Part shown: one piece after another, positions 43,050 through 52,254 of the stretch
How the letters are laid out: each line of letters begins with the position of its first letter
Numbering within the stretch: position 1 is the first letter of the stretch
Source: Agrococcus sediminis
Lineage (GTDB): Bacteria > Actinomycetota > Actinomycetes > Actinomycetales > Microbacteriaceae
DNA: 64,000 nt
Direction of reading: 5' to 3'
NCBI RefSeq assembly: GCF_007923295.1
Contig: NZ_VOIR01000013.1
Span: 1-64,000 of the forward strand
Translations under genes and position numbers: made by a program
The notes under the pieces: model-generated
Told to the model about the DNA's origin: nothing
What the model saw: only the letters and a program-made list of their open reading frames with translations
Database searches by the model: none

Positions 43050-43840
43050 CAGGCCTGCCCTCCCTCGTCGGTCGCGAAGCCGGAGACGTCGCCGACGAGG
43101 CGCGTGCTGTCGGCGGGCACCGGCTCGACGGCGGCGAGCGCCACCTCGCGGGCGAACTCCTCGACGTTGTAGAGCCGGCCGGCGTCCTCGCGGCGGCTCG
43201 CGATCGCGCCGGGGTTGGCGCGCTCGAGCAGGGTCGCGGTGATGGTGCCCTCGATCATGTCGCCCGAGACCACCACGAGCTCGATGCCGCGCTCGGCGAG
43301 GGCGGGGATGCGCTCGCGGAGGGCGTCCTCGCCCGCGCGCTTCGACAGCGCGACGGCCTCGTACTCGGGCATCGTCGGCGTCGTGCGGATGAAGTGCGCC
43401 TGGTGGCTCGTGACGAAGACGACCCGCGCGCCGTCGCGCAGCACCGGCACGGCCGCGTCGAGCAGCGCGACCTGCGCGTCGCGGTTGAGCCGCATCGCGT
43501 AGTCCTCGCCCATGCCGGCCTCCATGCCGCCGGAGGCGTTCATCACGAGGATGTCGAGGCCGCCGAAGCGCTCCTCGGCGGCGGCGAACATCGCCGCGAC
43601 GCTGGCGGCGTCGGTCAGGTCGGCCTGCACGGCGATCCCCTGCACGCCCTGGGCCTCGGCCGCGGCGACGACCTTCTCGGCGCGCGGGGCCTTGGCGCGG
43701 TAGTTGACGACCACGTCGGCGCCCGCGCGGGCCAGCAGGTCGACGGTCGCGGCGCCGATGCCGCGGCTCGAGCCGGTGACGAGTGCGGTGCGGCCCGACA
43801 GCGAGCCGGGTGCGAGGGATGCGGAGGCGGGATCGGGCAC
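43049..43840 (-). CDS. SDR-family oxidoreductase
   Basis: A 263-residue short-chain dehydrogenase. The cofactor loop is TALVTGSSRGIGAATVDLLA, followed by DVVVNYRAKAPRAEKV (NADPH-type Arg/Lys), LVMNASGG in place of NNAG, and the SHQAHF / YEAVALSK segment with the catalytic Tyr and Lys. Start GTG 43840 has GGAG five bases before it; the longer frame upstream lacks such support. The substrate is unknown. It is coupled to the S9 peptidase gene. Confidence 0.9.
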   Translation of the reverse strand: MPDPASASLAPGSLSGRTALVTGSSRGIGAATVDLLARAGADVVVNYRAKAPRAEKVVAAAEAQGVQGIAVQADLTDAASVAAMFAAAEERFGGLDILVMNASGGMEAGMGEDYAMRLNRDAQVALLDAAVPVLRDGARVVFVTSHQAHFIRTTPTMPEYEAVALSKRAGEDALRERIPALAERGIELVVVSGDMIEGTITATLLERANPGAIASRREDAGRLYNVEEFAREVALAAVEPVPADSTRLVGDVSGFATDEGGQA

Positions 43841-43964
43841 GGGAGCTCCTTCGGTTCCCCACGACACTACTGGGCCGCCCGTGCGAGATGGGCCGGGGCG
43901 CGAGGCGCGGGCAGGCAGCCGCGCGCCTGGCCCGGACACAGCATCCGCTGACTACGCTGGCGAC

Positions 43965-44423
43965 GTGGACCTCATCCAATACGCATGGATCGCGTGGCTC
44001 GTGGTGGCGCTCGTGTGCTTCATCATCGAGATGGTCACGCTCGAGTTCACGTTCCTCATGATCGGGATGTCGTCGGTCGTCGGCCTCGTCTCGAGCATCA
44101 CCGGCCTCCCCTGGTGGGCGCAGATCCTGATCGCCGCCGCGTCGGCCCTGCTGCTCCTGCTGCTCGTGCGGCCCAAGCTGCTGCAGCGCCTCCACGAGTC
44201 CGGCGAGGTCAACAAGCAGGGCATCGAGGCCCTGCTCGGGATGCCCGGCGAGGTCACCCGCTCGTTCGAGCGCGGCGCCGGCGAGGTGACGCTCGCGAAC
44301 GGCGACACCTGGACCGCCCGCCTCTCCCCCACCGTGCAGCCGCGCGACCCCGACGTCGGCGAGCGCATCGTCGTCACCGCCATCGACGGGGCGACGGCGA
44401 TCGTCGTCCCCGCCCAGCGATAG
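43965..44423 (+). CDS. NfeD-family membrane protein
   Basis: A 152-residue protein with two to three N-terminal membrane helices (AWLVVALVCFIIEMV and WWAQILIAAASALLLLLLV) and a C-terminal OB-fold domain (about 90-150; GMPGEVTRSFERGAGEVTLANG, DVGERIVVTAIDGATAIVV). NfeD proteins are encoded beside stomatin-like genes and interact with them in membrane microdomains, as here. A TACGCT box (43953-43958) ends six bases before GTG 43965, so the operon message is probably leaderless. Confidence 0.92.
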   Translation: MDLIQYAWIAWLVVALVCFIIEMVTLEFTFLMIGMSSVVGLVSSITGLPWWAQILIAAASALLLLLLVRPKLLQRLHESGEVNKQGIEALLGMPGEVTRSFERGAGEVTLANGDTWTARLSPTVQPRDPDVGERIVVTAIDGATAIVVPAQR

Positions 44424-44437
44424 ACCAAGGAGACCCC

Positions 44438-45691
44438 ATGCCGATCGACGGAGGATTCATCCTCGGAGTGTTCCTGACGATCGTGGTGATCCTCGTCGTC
44501 CTGTTCGTGCTCGTCACGCTCTTCAGGTCGATCCGGATCATCAAGCAGGGCTTCACCGGCGTGGTCGAGCGGCTCGGCCGCTTCCACCGGGTGCTGCAGC
44601 CAGGCCTCAACTTCCTCGTGCCGTTCATCGACCGGGTCGCGTACCACGTCGACATGCGCGAGCAGGTGCGATCGTTCCCGCCGCAGCCGGTGATCACCGA
44701 GGACAACCTGGTCGTCTCGATCGACACCGTCGTCTACTTCCAGGTCACCGACGCGCGCGCGGCGACCTACGAGATCGCCGACTACCTGTCGGCCGTCGAG
44801 CAGCTCACCACCACGACGCTCCGCAACGTCGTCGGCGGCATGAACCTCGAGGAGGCGCTCACCAGCCGCGACACGATCAACGGCCAGCTGCGCAACGTGC
44901 TCGACCAGGCCACCGGCAAGTGGGGCCTGCGCGTCGGCCGCGTCGAGCTGAAGGCGATCGACCCGCCCCACTCCATCCAGGACTCGATGGAGAAGCAGAT
45001 GCGCGCCGAGCGCGACCGCCGCGCCGCGATCCTCACCGCCGAGGGCTCGAAGCAGTCGCAGATCCTCGAGGCCGAGGGCCTCCGCCAGTCCGAGATCCTC
45101 CGCGCCGAGGGCCAGGCGAAGGCCCAGGTGCTGCGCGCCAAGGGCGATGCCGAGGCGCAGGTGCTGCTCGCGAAGGGCGAGTCGGAGGCCATCGAGCGCG
45201 TCTTCGCCGCCATCCACGAGGGTGACGCCGACGACAAGCTGCTCGCCTACCAGTACCTCCAGACCCTGCCGAAGCTCGCCGAGGGCGACGCCAACAAGCT
45301 GTGGATCATCCCGTCCGAGCTCACGGATGCCCTGCAGGGCGTGGGACGCGGGTTCTTCGAGGGCCGCGCCCAGGTGCCGTTCCAGAAGCAGCAGGGCAAG
45401 CACTCCGACGCCGCCGAGCCGTCGATCCTCGACGAGACCTTCCAGGCCGACTCCGTGAGCGACGTCGAGGTGCCGTCGATCGCCGAGACGCTGCAGGCGT
45501 CGGGCATCGACCCGCAGGGCGCCGGGCAGACCGACGCGGTCTCCTCCTCGACGTCGCTCGCCGACGAGACGCCCGACGCCGACTACGGCGAGGCGCTCGA
45601 GGCGGCCCGCGACGCGGCCGCCGACCTGCCGCGCGCCGACGGCGACGACCCGCGCGGCGCATCCGACGGCAGCGGGTCGCCCCGGCAGTGA
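44438..45691 (+). CDS. SPFH/band-7 (stomatin-like) membrane protein
   Basis: A 417-residue protein. An N-terminal helix (about 8-30) anchors it; the SPFH domain (about 34-190) has the markers ERLGRFHRVLQPGLNFLVPFID and REQVRSFPPQPVITEDNLVVSID. A helical segment follows, rich in Ala/Glu/Lys/Gln heptads (AEGSKQSQILEAEGLRQSE), then an acidic disordered tail of about 90 residues. Such proteins form large membrane-bound rings. It has an AGGAGA ribosome binding site, follows nfeD by 14 bases and overlaps the GDPD gene. Confidence 0.94.
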   Translation: MPIDGGFILGVFLTIVVILVVLFVLVTLFRSIRIIKQGFTGVVERLGRFHRVLQPGLNFLVPFIDRVAYHVDMREQVRSFPPQPVITEDNLVVSIDTVVYFQVTDARAATYEIADYLSAVEQLTTTTLRNVVGGMNLEEALTSRDTINGQLRNVLDQATGKWGLRVGRVELKAIDPPHSIQDSMEKQMRAERDRRAAILTAEGSKQSQILEAEGLRQSEILRAEGQAKAQVLRAKGDAEAQVLLAKGESEAIERVFAAIHEGDADDKLLAYQYLQTLPKLAEGDANKLWIIPSELTDALQGVGRGFFEGRAQVPFQKQQGKHSDAAEPSILDETFQADSVSDVEVPSIAETLQASGIDPQGAGQTDAVSSSTSLADETPDADYGEALEAARDAAADLPRADGDDPRGASDGSGSPRQ

Positions 45692-46428
45692 CCTACCTCA
45701 CCCCGGCCCCGCCGCGGGTGCTCGCCCACCGCGGGCTGGCGCTCGAGGCGCCCGAGAACACCATGCGCGCCTTCATCGCGGCGCTCGACGCGGGGGCGAC
45801 GTTCCTCGAGACCGACGTGCACGCGACCGCCGACGGCGTCGCGGTCATCGCGCACGACCCGAGCCTCGACCGCGTGGCCGGGCGCGACATCGTGATCGAG
45901 CAGACGCTCTGGCAGGACCTCGCCGAGATCGACCTCGGCCAGAGCGAGGGCGTGCCGGGCCTGCGCGAGGCGCTGCTGGCGCTGCCCGACGCGCGCTGGA
46001 ACATCGACCTGAAGTCGGATGCGGCGGTCGTGCCGGCGGTGCGCGCGGTCGTCGAGGCCAAGGCCGCCTCGCGCGTGCTCCTCACCTCGTTCTCCGAGCG
46101 GCGTCGGCGCCAGGCGCTCGCCCTGCTGCCGGAGGTCGCGACGAGCGCCTCGCAGCCGATGGTGGTGCGCGCGCTCGCCGCGCAGCGGCTCGGGCTGCAG
46201 CGGGCGCTCGCGCGCGTGCTCGAGCCGGTCGAGGCGCTGCAGGTGCCGCGGCGGCACCGCGGCATCGAGATCCTCACCGAGCGCAGCATCGCCGCGTTCC
46301 GCGCGGCGGGCGTCGAGGTGCACGCGTGGACGATCAACGACCCGGCCGAGATGCAGGAGCTCCTCGCGATGGGCGTCGACGGGATCGTCACCGATCGCTG
46401 CGACCTGGCGCGGCCGCTGCTGCCGTAG
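45688..46428 (+). CDS. Glycerophosphodiester phosphodiesterase
   Basis: A 246-residue GDPD-family TIM-barrel enzyme, which cleaves glycerophosphodiesters to glycerol 3-phosphate and an alcohol. Catalytic parts: VLAHRGLALEAPENTM (general His/Arg), FLETDVHATADGVAVIAHDPSLDRV (metal Glu/Asp and second His), WNIDLKSD and HAWTINDPAEMQELLAMGVDGIVTDR. No signal peptide, so it acts inside. The GTG start overlaps the SPFH stop as GTGA, making it the third gene of an NfeD-SPFH-GDPD operon. Confidence 0.93.
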   Translation: MTYLTPAPPRVLAHRGLALEAPENTMRAFIAALDAGATFLETDVHATADGVAVIAHDPSLDRVAGRDIVIEQTLWQDLAEIDLGQSEGVPGLREALLALPDARWNIDLKSDAAVVPAVRAVVEAKAASRVLLTSFSERRRRQALALLPEVATSASQPMVVRALAAQRLGLQRALARVLEPVEALQVPRRHRGIEILTERSIAAFRAAGVEVHAWTINDPAEMQELLAMGVDGIVTDRCDLARPLLP

Positions 46429-46446
46429 GCGGATCGGCGCGCGGGC

Positions 46447-47175
46447 TCAGCGCGGCGGCTTGGGCAGGGCGCGCACGCCCGCGAGGCCCCACTTCGTGAC
46501 CGCGCCCAGCGTGCCGAGCTCCTCGGCCACGCGCATCTTCGAGCTGCCCACGGCGCGCTCGATGAAGCCGATCGGCACCTCGGCGATCGTGCCGCCGGCC
46601 TGCGCGACCCGCACGGCCATCGCGATCTGGAAGGCGTACGCGTCGACCTGGATCGCGTCGAGGTCGAGCGAAGCCAGGATGCGCGTGCGGTAGACGCGCA
46701 GCGAGCTCGTGAGGTCCTGCACGTCGGTCTGCAGCATGGCGCGCGCGTAGGCGTTGCCGAGCTGCGCGGCGAGGCGGCGGCGCACGCCCATGTTGCGCAC
46801 GTCGCTGCCCTCCACGAAGCGCGAGCCGATGACGAGGTCGACGCCCTCGTTCGAGACCGCGAGCAGCTCGGGCAGGCCGTCGGCGTCGTACGAGCCGTCG
46901 GCGTCGGTGACGACCACGCGGGTCGCGCCGCGCGACATCGCGAAGCGCATCCCCTCGATCACGGCCGAGCGGTACCCCCGCTCGGAGCGGTGGATGACGA
47001 GCGTGCCCGCGTCGTGCTTGGCGAGCCGGTCGGCGAGCTCGCCCGTGCCGTCGGGGCTGCCGTCGTCGACGATCACGAGCTCGGCGTGCGGCACCGACTG
47101 GCGCAGCCGCCCCACCGTGCGCTCGAGGCCCTCGACCTCGTTGTACGTGGGCACGACGATCATCACGTCAGGCAT
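46447..47175 (-). CDS. Glycosyltransferase family 2, polyprenol-phosphate mannosyltransferase-like
   Basis: A 242-residue GT2 enzyme similar to DPM1 / the catalytic part of mycobacterial Ppm1, which makes polyprenyl-phosphate mannose, the sugar donor for lipoglycans and protein O-mannosylation. Motifs: VVPTYNEVEGLERTV, IVDDGSPDGTGELAD, HRSERGYRSAVIEGM, VVTDADGSYDADGLPEL (DxD-type metal site) and VIGSRFVEGSDV. It overlaps the lnt gene by eight bases; in mycobacteria the two activities can be one polypeptide, which supports the assignment. Confidence 0.9.
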   Translation of the reverse strand: MPDVMIVVPTYNEVEGLERTVGRLRQSVPHAELVIVDDGSPDGTGELADRLAKHDAGTLVIHRSERGYRSAVIEGMRFAMSRGATRVVVTDADGSYDADGLPELLAVSNEGVDLVIGSRFVEGSDVRNMGVRRRLAAQLGNAYARAMLQTDVQDLTSSLRVYRTRILASLDLDAIQVDAYAFQIAMAVRVAQAGGTIAEVPIGFIERAVGSSKMRVAEELGTLGAVTKWGLAGVRALPKPPR

Positions 47176-48742
47176 CCGCCCGTCCCTTCCGTTGTACGAG
47201 GTGCGCGGCGCCGAGGCCCGCGAGCGCGAGTGCGGCGCCGATGGAGAGCGCCAGGTCGATCCATGCTCCCAGACGGATGCCCGGGGTGACGGTCGTCGAC
47301 AGCGGCAGCTCCTCGAGCATCGCACCCGGCTCGTACTGCGGCAGGCGGTCGAGCATCGTGCCGTCGGGGGCGATCACGGCGCTCGTGCCGACGGTCGAGA
47401 TGTTCACGAGCGCGCGACCCGCCTCGACGGCCCGCAGCTGCGCGATCGCGAGCTGCTGCACGTTCTCGGCGGAGCCGCGGCCGAAGTCGGCGTTGTTCGT
47501 GGGCGCGAGGATGATCTCGGCGCCGTGGTCGAGCACCATCTCGCGGGCGAGCGCGTCGTCGACGATGTCGAAGCAGATCGCGACGCCCGCGATCGTGCCC
47601 GCGACGTCGAAGGCGTTCGCGCTCGTGGGGTCGACGCTGTAGTCGCGCGGGATGAGCTCGAGGAACCCGAGGGCGTCGAGGATCGGCGCGAGGACCTCGC
47701 GCTGGGGCAGGTACTCGGCGAAGGGCACCGGGTGGCGCTTGCGGTACTCGGCGACCGCGCCCTCCCCCGGTTCGACCTGCAGCAGCGCGTTGTAGGTGTC
47801 GTCGCCGTCGCGGGTGACCGTGCCGACCACGAGCGGCGCGTCGAAGCCGGTCGCGATGCGGTCGAGGGTCGCCATCGTGCGGGGCGACTCGTCGGCGAAG
47901 AACTCCGCCGCGTTCTCGGGCCACACGAGCAGGTCGAGCTCCTCGCCGCGGAGCGCCTCGGTCGCGTCGACGTGCTGCTGCAGGATCTCGCCCTGCGTGT
48001 ACGGCGCGAGCAGCCCCGCCTCGCTCGCGCCCTGCACCGCGCCCACGCGCAGGCTGCCGCTGCGCTCGACCGGGAACGCGGGGATCGCCACGAGCAGGAT
48101 GAGCGCCGCGGCGCCGATCGTGAGCCGGCGGCGGAGGATCGTGCGGTGGTGGAGCACGAGCTGCAGCACGAGGGCCGACGCCGTCGCGACGAGGAAGGTG
48201 AGGCCCGTGAGGCCGACCCAGCTCGTCGTGTCGGCGAGCGGGCTCGAGGCCTGCGAGTGCGCGAGCCTGCCCCAGGCGAAGCCCCCCCAGGGCACCGTGG
48301 CCGACGCGCTCTCGCGGAGCGTCCAGACGGCGCCCAGCAGCGCCGGGAGGCCGAGGAACGAGCCCACGGGACCGCGCATCCGCGGCTCCCCCCAGCGCCA
48401 CGCGAGGGCGAGCGCCATCCCGCCGAGGCCCCACCAGGTCGCCATCCACGCGGTGAGGGCGATGAGCGGCACGGGGCCGAGGTACACGGTGATCCACTGG
48501 ATGTGGAGCAGGAAGAAGAGCGCGCCGGTGACGAAGCCGATGCCGAAGGCGGCCCCGAGGGTGCGGCCGCGGAGCGCGACGAGGGCGAGCGCGACGGCCG
48601 GCAGGATGAGCGGCCACCAGTCGAACGGCTGGAAGGCGAACGGCATGACGGCGCCCGCGGCGATCGCCGCCGCCCACGCGTACGCGGTCGGGAGCGGCAG
48701 GTGGGCGCGGGTGCGGCGCGCGGTGGCGCTGCCGACGGTCAC
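47168..48742 (-). CDS. lnt: Apolipoprotein N-acyltransferase
   Basis: A 524-residue membrane enzyme that adds the third acyl chain to lipoproteins. About six N-terminal helices are followed by a periplasmic nitrilase-like domain with the Glu-Lys-Cys triad: Glu in LLVWPENAAEFF, Lys in YRKRHPVPFAEYLP and Cys in GVAICFDIVDD; a final helix lies near residues 490-510. GTG start. It is coupled to the mannosyltransferase gene downstream and lies 13 bases from the helY stop upstream. Confidence 0.94.
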   Translation of the reverse strand: MTVGSATARRTRAHLPLPTAYAWAAAIAAGAVMPFAFQPFDWWPLILPAVALALVALRGRTLGAAFGIGFVTGALFFLLHIQWITVYLGPVPLIALTAWMATWWGLGGMALALAWRWGEPRMRGPVGSFLGLPALLGAVWTLRESASATVPWGGFAWGRLAHSQASSPLADTTSWVGLTGLTFLVATASALVLQLVLHHRTILRRRLTIGAAALILLVAIPAFPVERSGSLRVGAVQGASEAGLLAPYTQGEILQQHVDATEALRGEELDLLVWPENAAEFFADESPRTMATLDRIATGFDAPLVVGTVTRDGDDTYNALLQVEPGEGAVAEYRKRHPVPFAEYLPQREVLAPILDALGFLELIPRDYSVDPTSANAFDVAGTIAGVAICFDIVDDALAREMVLDHGAEIILAPTNNADFGRGSAENVQQLAIAQLRAVEAGRALVNISTVGTSAVIAPDGTMLDRLPQYEPGAMLEELPLSTTVTPGIRLGAWIDLALSIGAALALAGLGAAHLVQRKGRADA

Positions 48743-48755
48743 GGGCGCGCGCCCG

Positions 48756-51176
48756 TCACAGCGCCGACCCCGACGCCTCGACGACGCCGCGGCGGATGCG
48801 GTCGACGGCCTCGGCGGCGGTGCGCGCGAGCCGCTTGGGCGCCACGTGCTCGAGCTGCTCGAGCACGTCGATCGTCTGCTTCGTCCACCGCACGAAGTCG
48901 CCCGCGGCGAGCTCGGTGTCGCGCAGCACGTGCTCGAGCGGGTAGCCGCGCGCCCACCGGTGCATCGCGAGCGTGAGCCCCGTCTGCAGCGGCTCGGTGC
49001 CCGGCATCCGGTGCGCCTGCTCGAGGTCGTCGAGCTGCGCCCACAGCCGCTGCGTCGCGTCGAGCGCGTCGAGGAACGGCCCCTTCGGCAGCATCCGCTC
49101 GGGCAGCATGCCGTCGTCGCGCCGGCCCTCGTAGACGAGCGCGCACGCGATCGCGGCGAGCGCGGGCGCGTCGAGCCCGCTCCAGAGGCCGCGGCGCAGG
49201 CTCTCGGCCGTCAGCAGGTCGCGCTCGCCGTAGATGCGGCGCAGCATGTCGCCGGCGGCCGAGACCCGCTCGCCGTGCTCGGTGCGCTCGAGGTAGCCGA
49301 GCTCGCGGAGGATCTCGGCGATGCGGTCGAACGCCTGCGCGATCTGGCCGGTGCGGCGCTCGATCTGCCGCTCCGCCTTCTCGATGTCGCGCCGCAGCCG
49401 CCAGTAGCGCTCGCCCCAGCGGGCGTGCTGCTCGCGCTCCGGGCACGCGTGGCACGGATGCGCGCGCATGGCGGCTCGGAGGCGCTTCAGCCGCCGCTGG
49501 TTGCGCTCGTGGTCGCCGTGGCTGATGCCCTGCCGCTGGTCGTCGCGCTCGAGCTCGCTCGCCTCCCGGCGCAGCTCGGCGTACTCGGAGAAGTCGCCCA
49601 GGTGGCACGTCATCGACGACTCGTACGCCGTGAGGCTCTCGCGCTGGTCGACGACCCGCCGGGCGAGCTGCACGACCGAGCGGTCGGCCTGGAACTGGGC
49701 GAACGACGTCTCGAGCACCTCGCGGGTGCCGACGACGCCGAGCCGGTCGACGAGGTTCACGGCCATGTTGTACGTCGGGCGGAAGCTCGAGTGCAGCGGG
49801 TAGGTGCGGCGCGACGCGAGCGAGGCGACCTCGACCGGCTGCAGCGCCCCGTTCCAGATGACGACGCCATGCCCCTCGGTGTCGATCCCGCGGCGGCCCG
49901 CGCGGCCCGTGAGCTGGGTGTACTCCCCCGGCGTGATGCGCACGCGCGCCTCGCCGTTGAACTTCTCGAGCTGCTCGAGCACGACGGTTCGGGCCGGCAT
50001 GTTGATCCCGAGCGCGAGCGTCTCGGTCGCGAAGACGACCTTCACGAGGCGGGCGCGGAAGAGCTCCTCGACGACCTCCTTGAACACCGGCAGCAGGCCC
50101 GCGTGGTGCGCGGCGACGCCGCGCTCGAGCCCGTCGAGCCAGTCGAAGTAGCCGAGCACGCCGAGGTCGGCGTCGTCGAGCAGGCGGCAGCGCTCGTCGA
50201 CGATCGCGCGGATCTCGGCGCGGTCCTCGGGGGTGGTGAGCCGCACCCCGCCCTCGACGACCTGCCGGACGGCCGCGTCGCATCCGGCCCGGGAGAAGAT
50301 GAAGTCGATCGCCGGCAGCATCTCGCGCTCGTCGAGCATGGCGATGAGCGCGACGCGGTCGACGCGGCCGCCGAAGCCGCCGCGGCCGGGCGGCGCGGGC
50401 CGGCGGCCGCCCTTCGGAGGTCGCCGCGAGCGGTAGCGGTTGTGCCCGCCGCGGTCGCGGTGGCCGTGCGCGGCCGAGTCGGCGACGTCGCCGCCGCGCG
50501 CGAGCTCGACGAGCTCGCGGCTCGGCCGGTGCGACTCCTCCGCCGCCTTCGAGTCGAAGAGGTCGACGAGGCGTCCGCGGATGTGCACGTGGGCGTCGAG
50601 CGGCACCGGCCGGTGCTCGCTGACGATCACGCGGGTGTCGCCGCGCACCGCGTCGAGCCACGCGCCGAACTCCTCGGCGTTCGAGACCGTCGCCGAGAGC
50701 GACACGAGCCGCACGTGGCGCGGGAGGTGGATGATGACCTCCTCCCACACTGCGCCGCGGAAGCGGTCGGCGAGGTAGTGCACCTCGTCCATCACGACGT
50801 ACTCGAGCGCCGAGAGGTCGCGGCCCTCGTAGAGCATGTTGCGCAGCACCTCGGTCGTCATCACGACGATGCGGGCGTCGCCGTTGATCGACGTGTCGCC
50901 GGTGAGGAGGCCCACGGATGCGCTGCCGTAGACCTCGGTGAGCTCGCGGTGCTTCTGGTTCGAGAGCGCCTTCATCGGCGTCGTGTAGAAGACGCGGCCG
51001 GTGGGCGCCTCCATGGTGAGGTGGATCGCGAACTCGGCGACCACCGTCTTGCCGGCGCCCGTCGGCGCGGCGACGAGCACGCTCGAGCCTGCCTCGATCG
51101 CCTCGCACGCCTCGCGCTGGAACGGGTCGAGCCCGAACGGCATCGCGCGGGCGAACGCGTCGGTGGCGATGCTCAT
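48756..51176 (-). CDS. helY: DEAD/DEAH-box RNA helicase (HelY/Ski2-like)
   Basis: An 806-residue SF2 helicase. Core motifs: Walker A APTGAGKT (about 39-46), TTPMKALSNQKHREL, DEVH in VMDEVHYLADRFRG, SLSATVSNAEEF, FATETLALGINMPARTV and QLTGRAGRRGID. An Arg/Gly/His-rich insert (about 245-275) sits between the two RecA domains. The C-terminal half is the Mtr4/Ski2-type helical part, with a cysteine pair CHACPE like a degenerate metal site. ATG 51176 overlaps the tatC stop as ATGA. Its place after tatC is conserved in actinobacteria. Confidence 0.95.
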   Translation of the reverse strand: MSIATDAFARAMPFGLDPFQREACEAIEAGSSVLVAAPTGAGKTVVAEFAIHLTMEAPTGRVFYTTPMKALSNQKHRELTEVYGSASVGLLTGDTSINGDARIVVMTTEVLRNMLYEGRDLSALEYVVMDEVHYLADRFRGAVWEEVIIHLPRHVRLVSLSATVSNAEEFGAWLDAVRGDTRVIVSEHRPVPLDAHVHIRGRLVDLFDSKAAEESHRPSRELVELARGGDVADSAAHGHRDRGGHNRYRSRRPPKGGRRPAPPGRGGFGGRVDRVALIAMLDEREMLPAIDFIFSRAGCDAAVRQVVEGGVRLTTPEDRAEIRAIVDERCRLLDDADLGVLGYFDWLDGLERGVAAHHAGLLPVFKEVVEELFRARLVKVVFATETLALGINMPARTVVLEQLEKFNGEARVRITPGEYTQLTGRAGRRGIDTEGHGVVIWNGALQPVEVASLASRRTYPLHSSFRPTYNMAVNLVDRLGVVGTREVLETSFAQFQADRSVVQLARRVVDQRESLTAYESSMTCHLGDFSEYAELRREASELERDDQRQGISHGDHERNQRRLKRLRAAMRAHPCHACPEREQHARWGERYWRLRRDIEKAERQIERRTGQIAQAFDRIAEILRELGYLERTEHGERVSAAGDMLRRIYGERDLLTAESLRRGLWSGLDAPALAAIACALVYEGRRDDGMLPERMLPKGPFLDALDATQRLWAQLDDLEQAHRMPGTEPLQTGLTLAMHRWARGYPLEHVLRDTELAAGDFVRWTKQTIDVLEQLEHVAPKRLARTAAEAVDRIRRGVVEASGSAL

Positions 51177-51958
51177 GCGTCCACCTTGGCAGCAGCGCGC
51201 TTCTCGAGCCTGCGGTCGTGCCAGATCGCGATGCCCGCGGCGCCGAAGTAGAGCGCCAGCATGGGGATCGCGAGGAGGAACATGCTCATCACGTCGGCTG
51301 CGGGCGTCGCCATCGCGGTGAAGAGCGTGATCGCGATGACCGCCCAGCGCCAGGCGCGCAGGATGCCGCGCCCGGTGACGACGCCGGCGAAGTTGAGCAC
51401 CACGAGGAACACCGGCAGCACGAAGCCGACGCCGACCGCGAGCAGCAGCTTGAAGGCGAAGTCGTAGTAGATCGTGGCGTCGAGGTACGACAGCGACCCG
51501 ACCGGCGCGATCTGCACGAGCAGCTGCACGATGTGCGGGAACACGAACCAGCCGGCGGCGCAGCCGGCGAGGAACAGCGGCAGCGCGGCGGCGAGGAAGC
51601 CGAAGACGTACTTGCGCTCGTTGGTGCGCAGCCCGGGCAGGAAGAAGCGGATGAGCTGGTACAGCCAGACGGGACTCGCGACGATCACGCCCGTGGTGAT
51701 GGCGATGCGCAGCTTGAGGTCGAACGCCTGGGTGACGGTCGTGTAGAGCAGGTCGGTGATGCGGCCCTGCTCGGCGAGCTCGGTGAGCGGGCGCTGCAGG
51801 ACCTCGAGCAGCCAGTCGACCACGAAGAAGCCGGCGACGGTGCACGCCAGCACGGCGGCGGCGGAGATGAGCAGGCGACGGCGCAGCTCGACGAGGTGCT
51901 CGCCGAGGCGCATGCGGCCCTCAGCGTTGCGGGTGCCGCGGGCCCGGGACCGGGCCAT
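51173..51958 (-). CDS. tatC: Sec-independent (Tat) translocase subunit TatC
   Basis: A 261-residue membrane protein with six helices that recognises twin-arginine signal peptides. Family features are RMRLGEHLVELRRRLLISA at the N-terminus, the conserved Glu in this segment, VWLYQLIRFFLPGL in loop 1 and FVLPVFLVVLNFAGVV in helix 4/5. It follows tatA by three bases and overlaps helY. There is no tatB gene here, as is common in Gram-positives. The C-terminus is Lys/Arg-rich. Confidence 0.97.
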   Translation of the reverse strand: MARSRARGTRNAEGRMRLGEHLVELRRRLLISAAAVLACTVAGFFVVDWLLEVLQRPLTELAEQGRITDLLYTTVTQAFDLKLRIAITTGVIVASPVWLYQLIRFFLPGLRTNERKYVFGFLAAALPLFLAGCAAGWFVFPHIVQLLVQIAPVGSLSYLDATIYYDFAFKLLLAVGVGFVLPVFLVVLNFAGVVTGRGILRAWRWAVIAITLFTAMATPAADVMSMFLLAIPMLALYFGAAGIAIWHDRRLEKRAAAKVDA

Positions 51959-51961
51959 CGG

Positions 51962-52228
51962 CTAGCGCTGGTCGCTCGTCGAGTCGCTGCCCGGTGCCGA
52001 GGTGGAGCGGTCGGTGCCGGTCGCGGGGCCGGAGGGCGTGCCGGTGCCGGTGGGACCGGGGGTGCCGGGCCGCGCCTCGTCGTCGGAGCGCATCTCCTTC
52101 TTCAGGATCTTCGCCGACTTGCCGAGGCTCTCGGCGAGCGCGGGCAGCTTCGTGGATCCCCACACCAGCAGCACCACGATCAGGATGATGAGCAGGTGCC
52201 AGCCGTTGAACGCGTTCCCCAATGGCAT
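51962..52228 (-). CDS. tatA: Sec-independent (Tat) translocase subunit TatA
   Basis: An 88-residue protein with a short N-terminal membrane helix (GWHLLIILIVVLLVWG), the hinge STKLPALAESLGKSAKILKKE as an amphipathic helix, and a disordered tail rich in Gly, Thr, Pro and Ser. TatA oligomers form the protein-conducting patch. ATG 52228 gives MPLGNAFNGW; upstream sequence in this frame is antisense to pafC. Confidence 0.94.
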   Translation of the reverse strand: MPLGNAFNGWHLLIILIVVLLVWGSTKLPALAESLGKSAKILKKEMRSDDEARPGTPGPTGTGTPSGPATGTDRSTSAPGSDSTSDQR

Positions 52229-52254
52229 GGCGTCCCCTTCCGTCGGACTCCAGT

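Noticed and set aside
47796-51251. An 1151-codon frame on the plus strand opposite lnt, helY and tatC
   Set aside because: The minus-strand genes have complete catalytic motifs; the plus frame is their antisense shadow.
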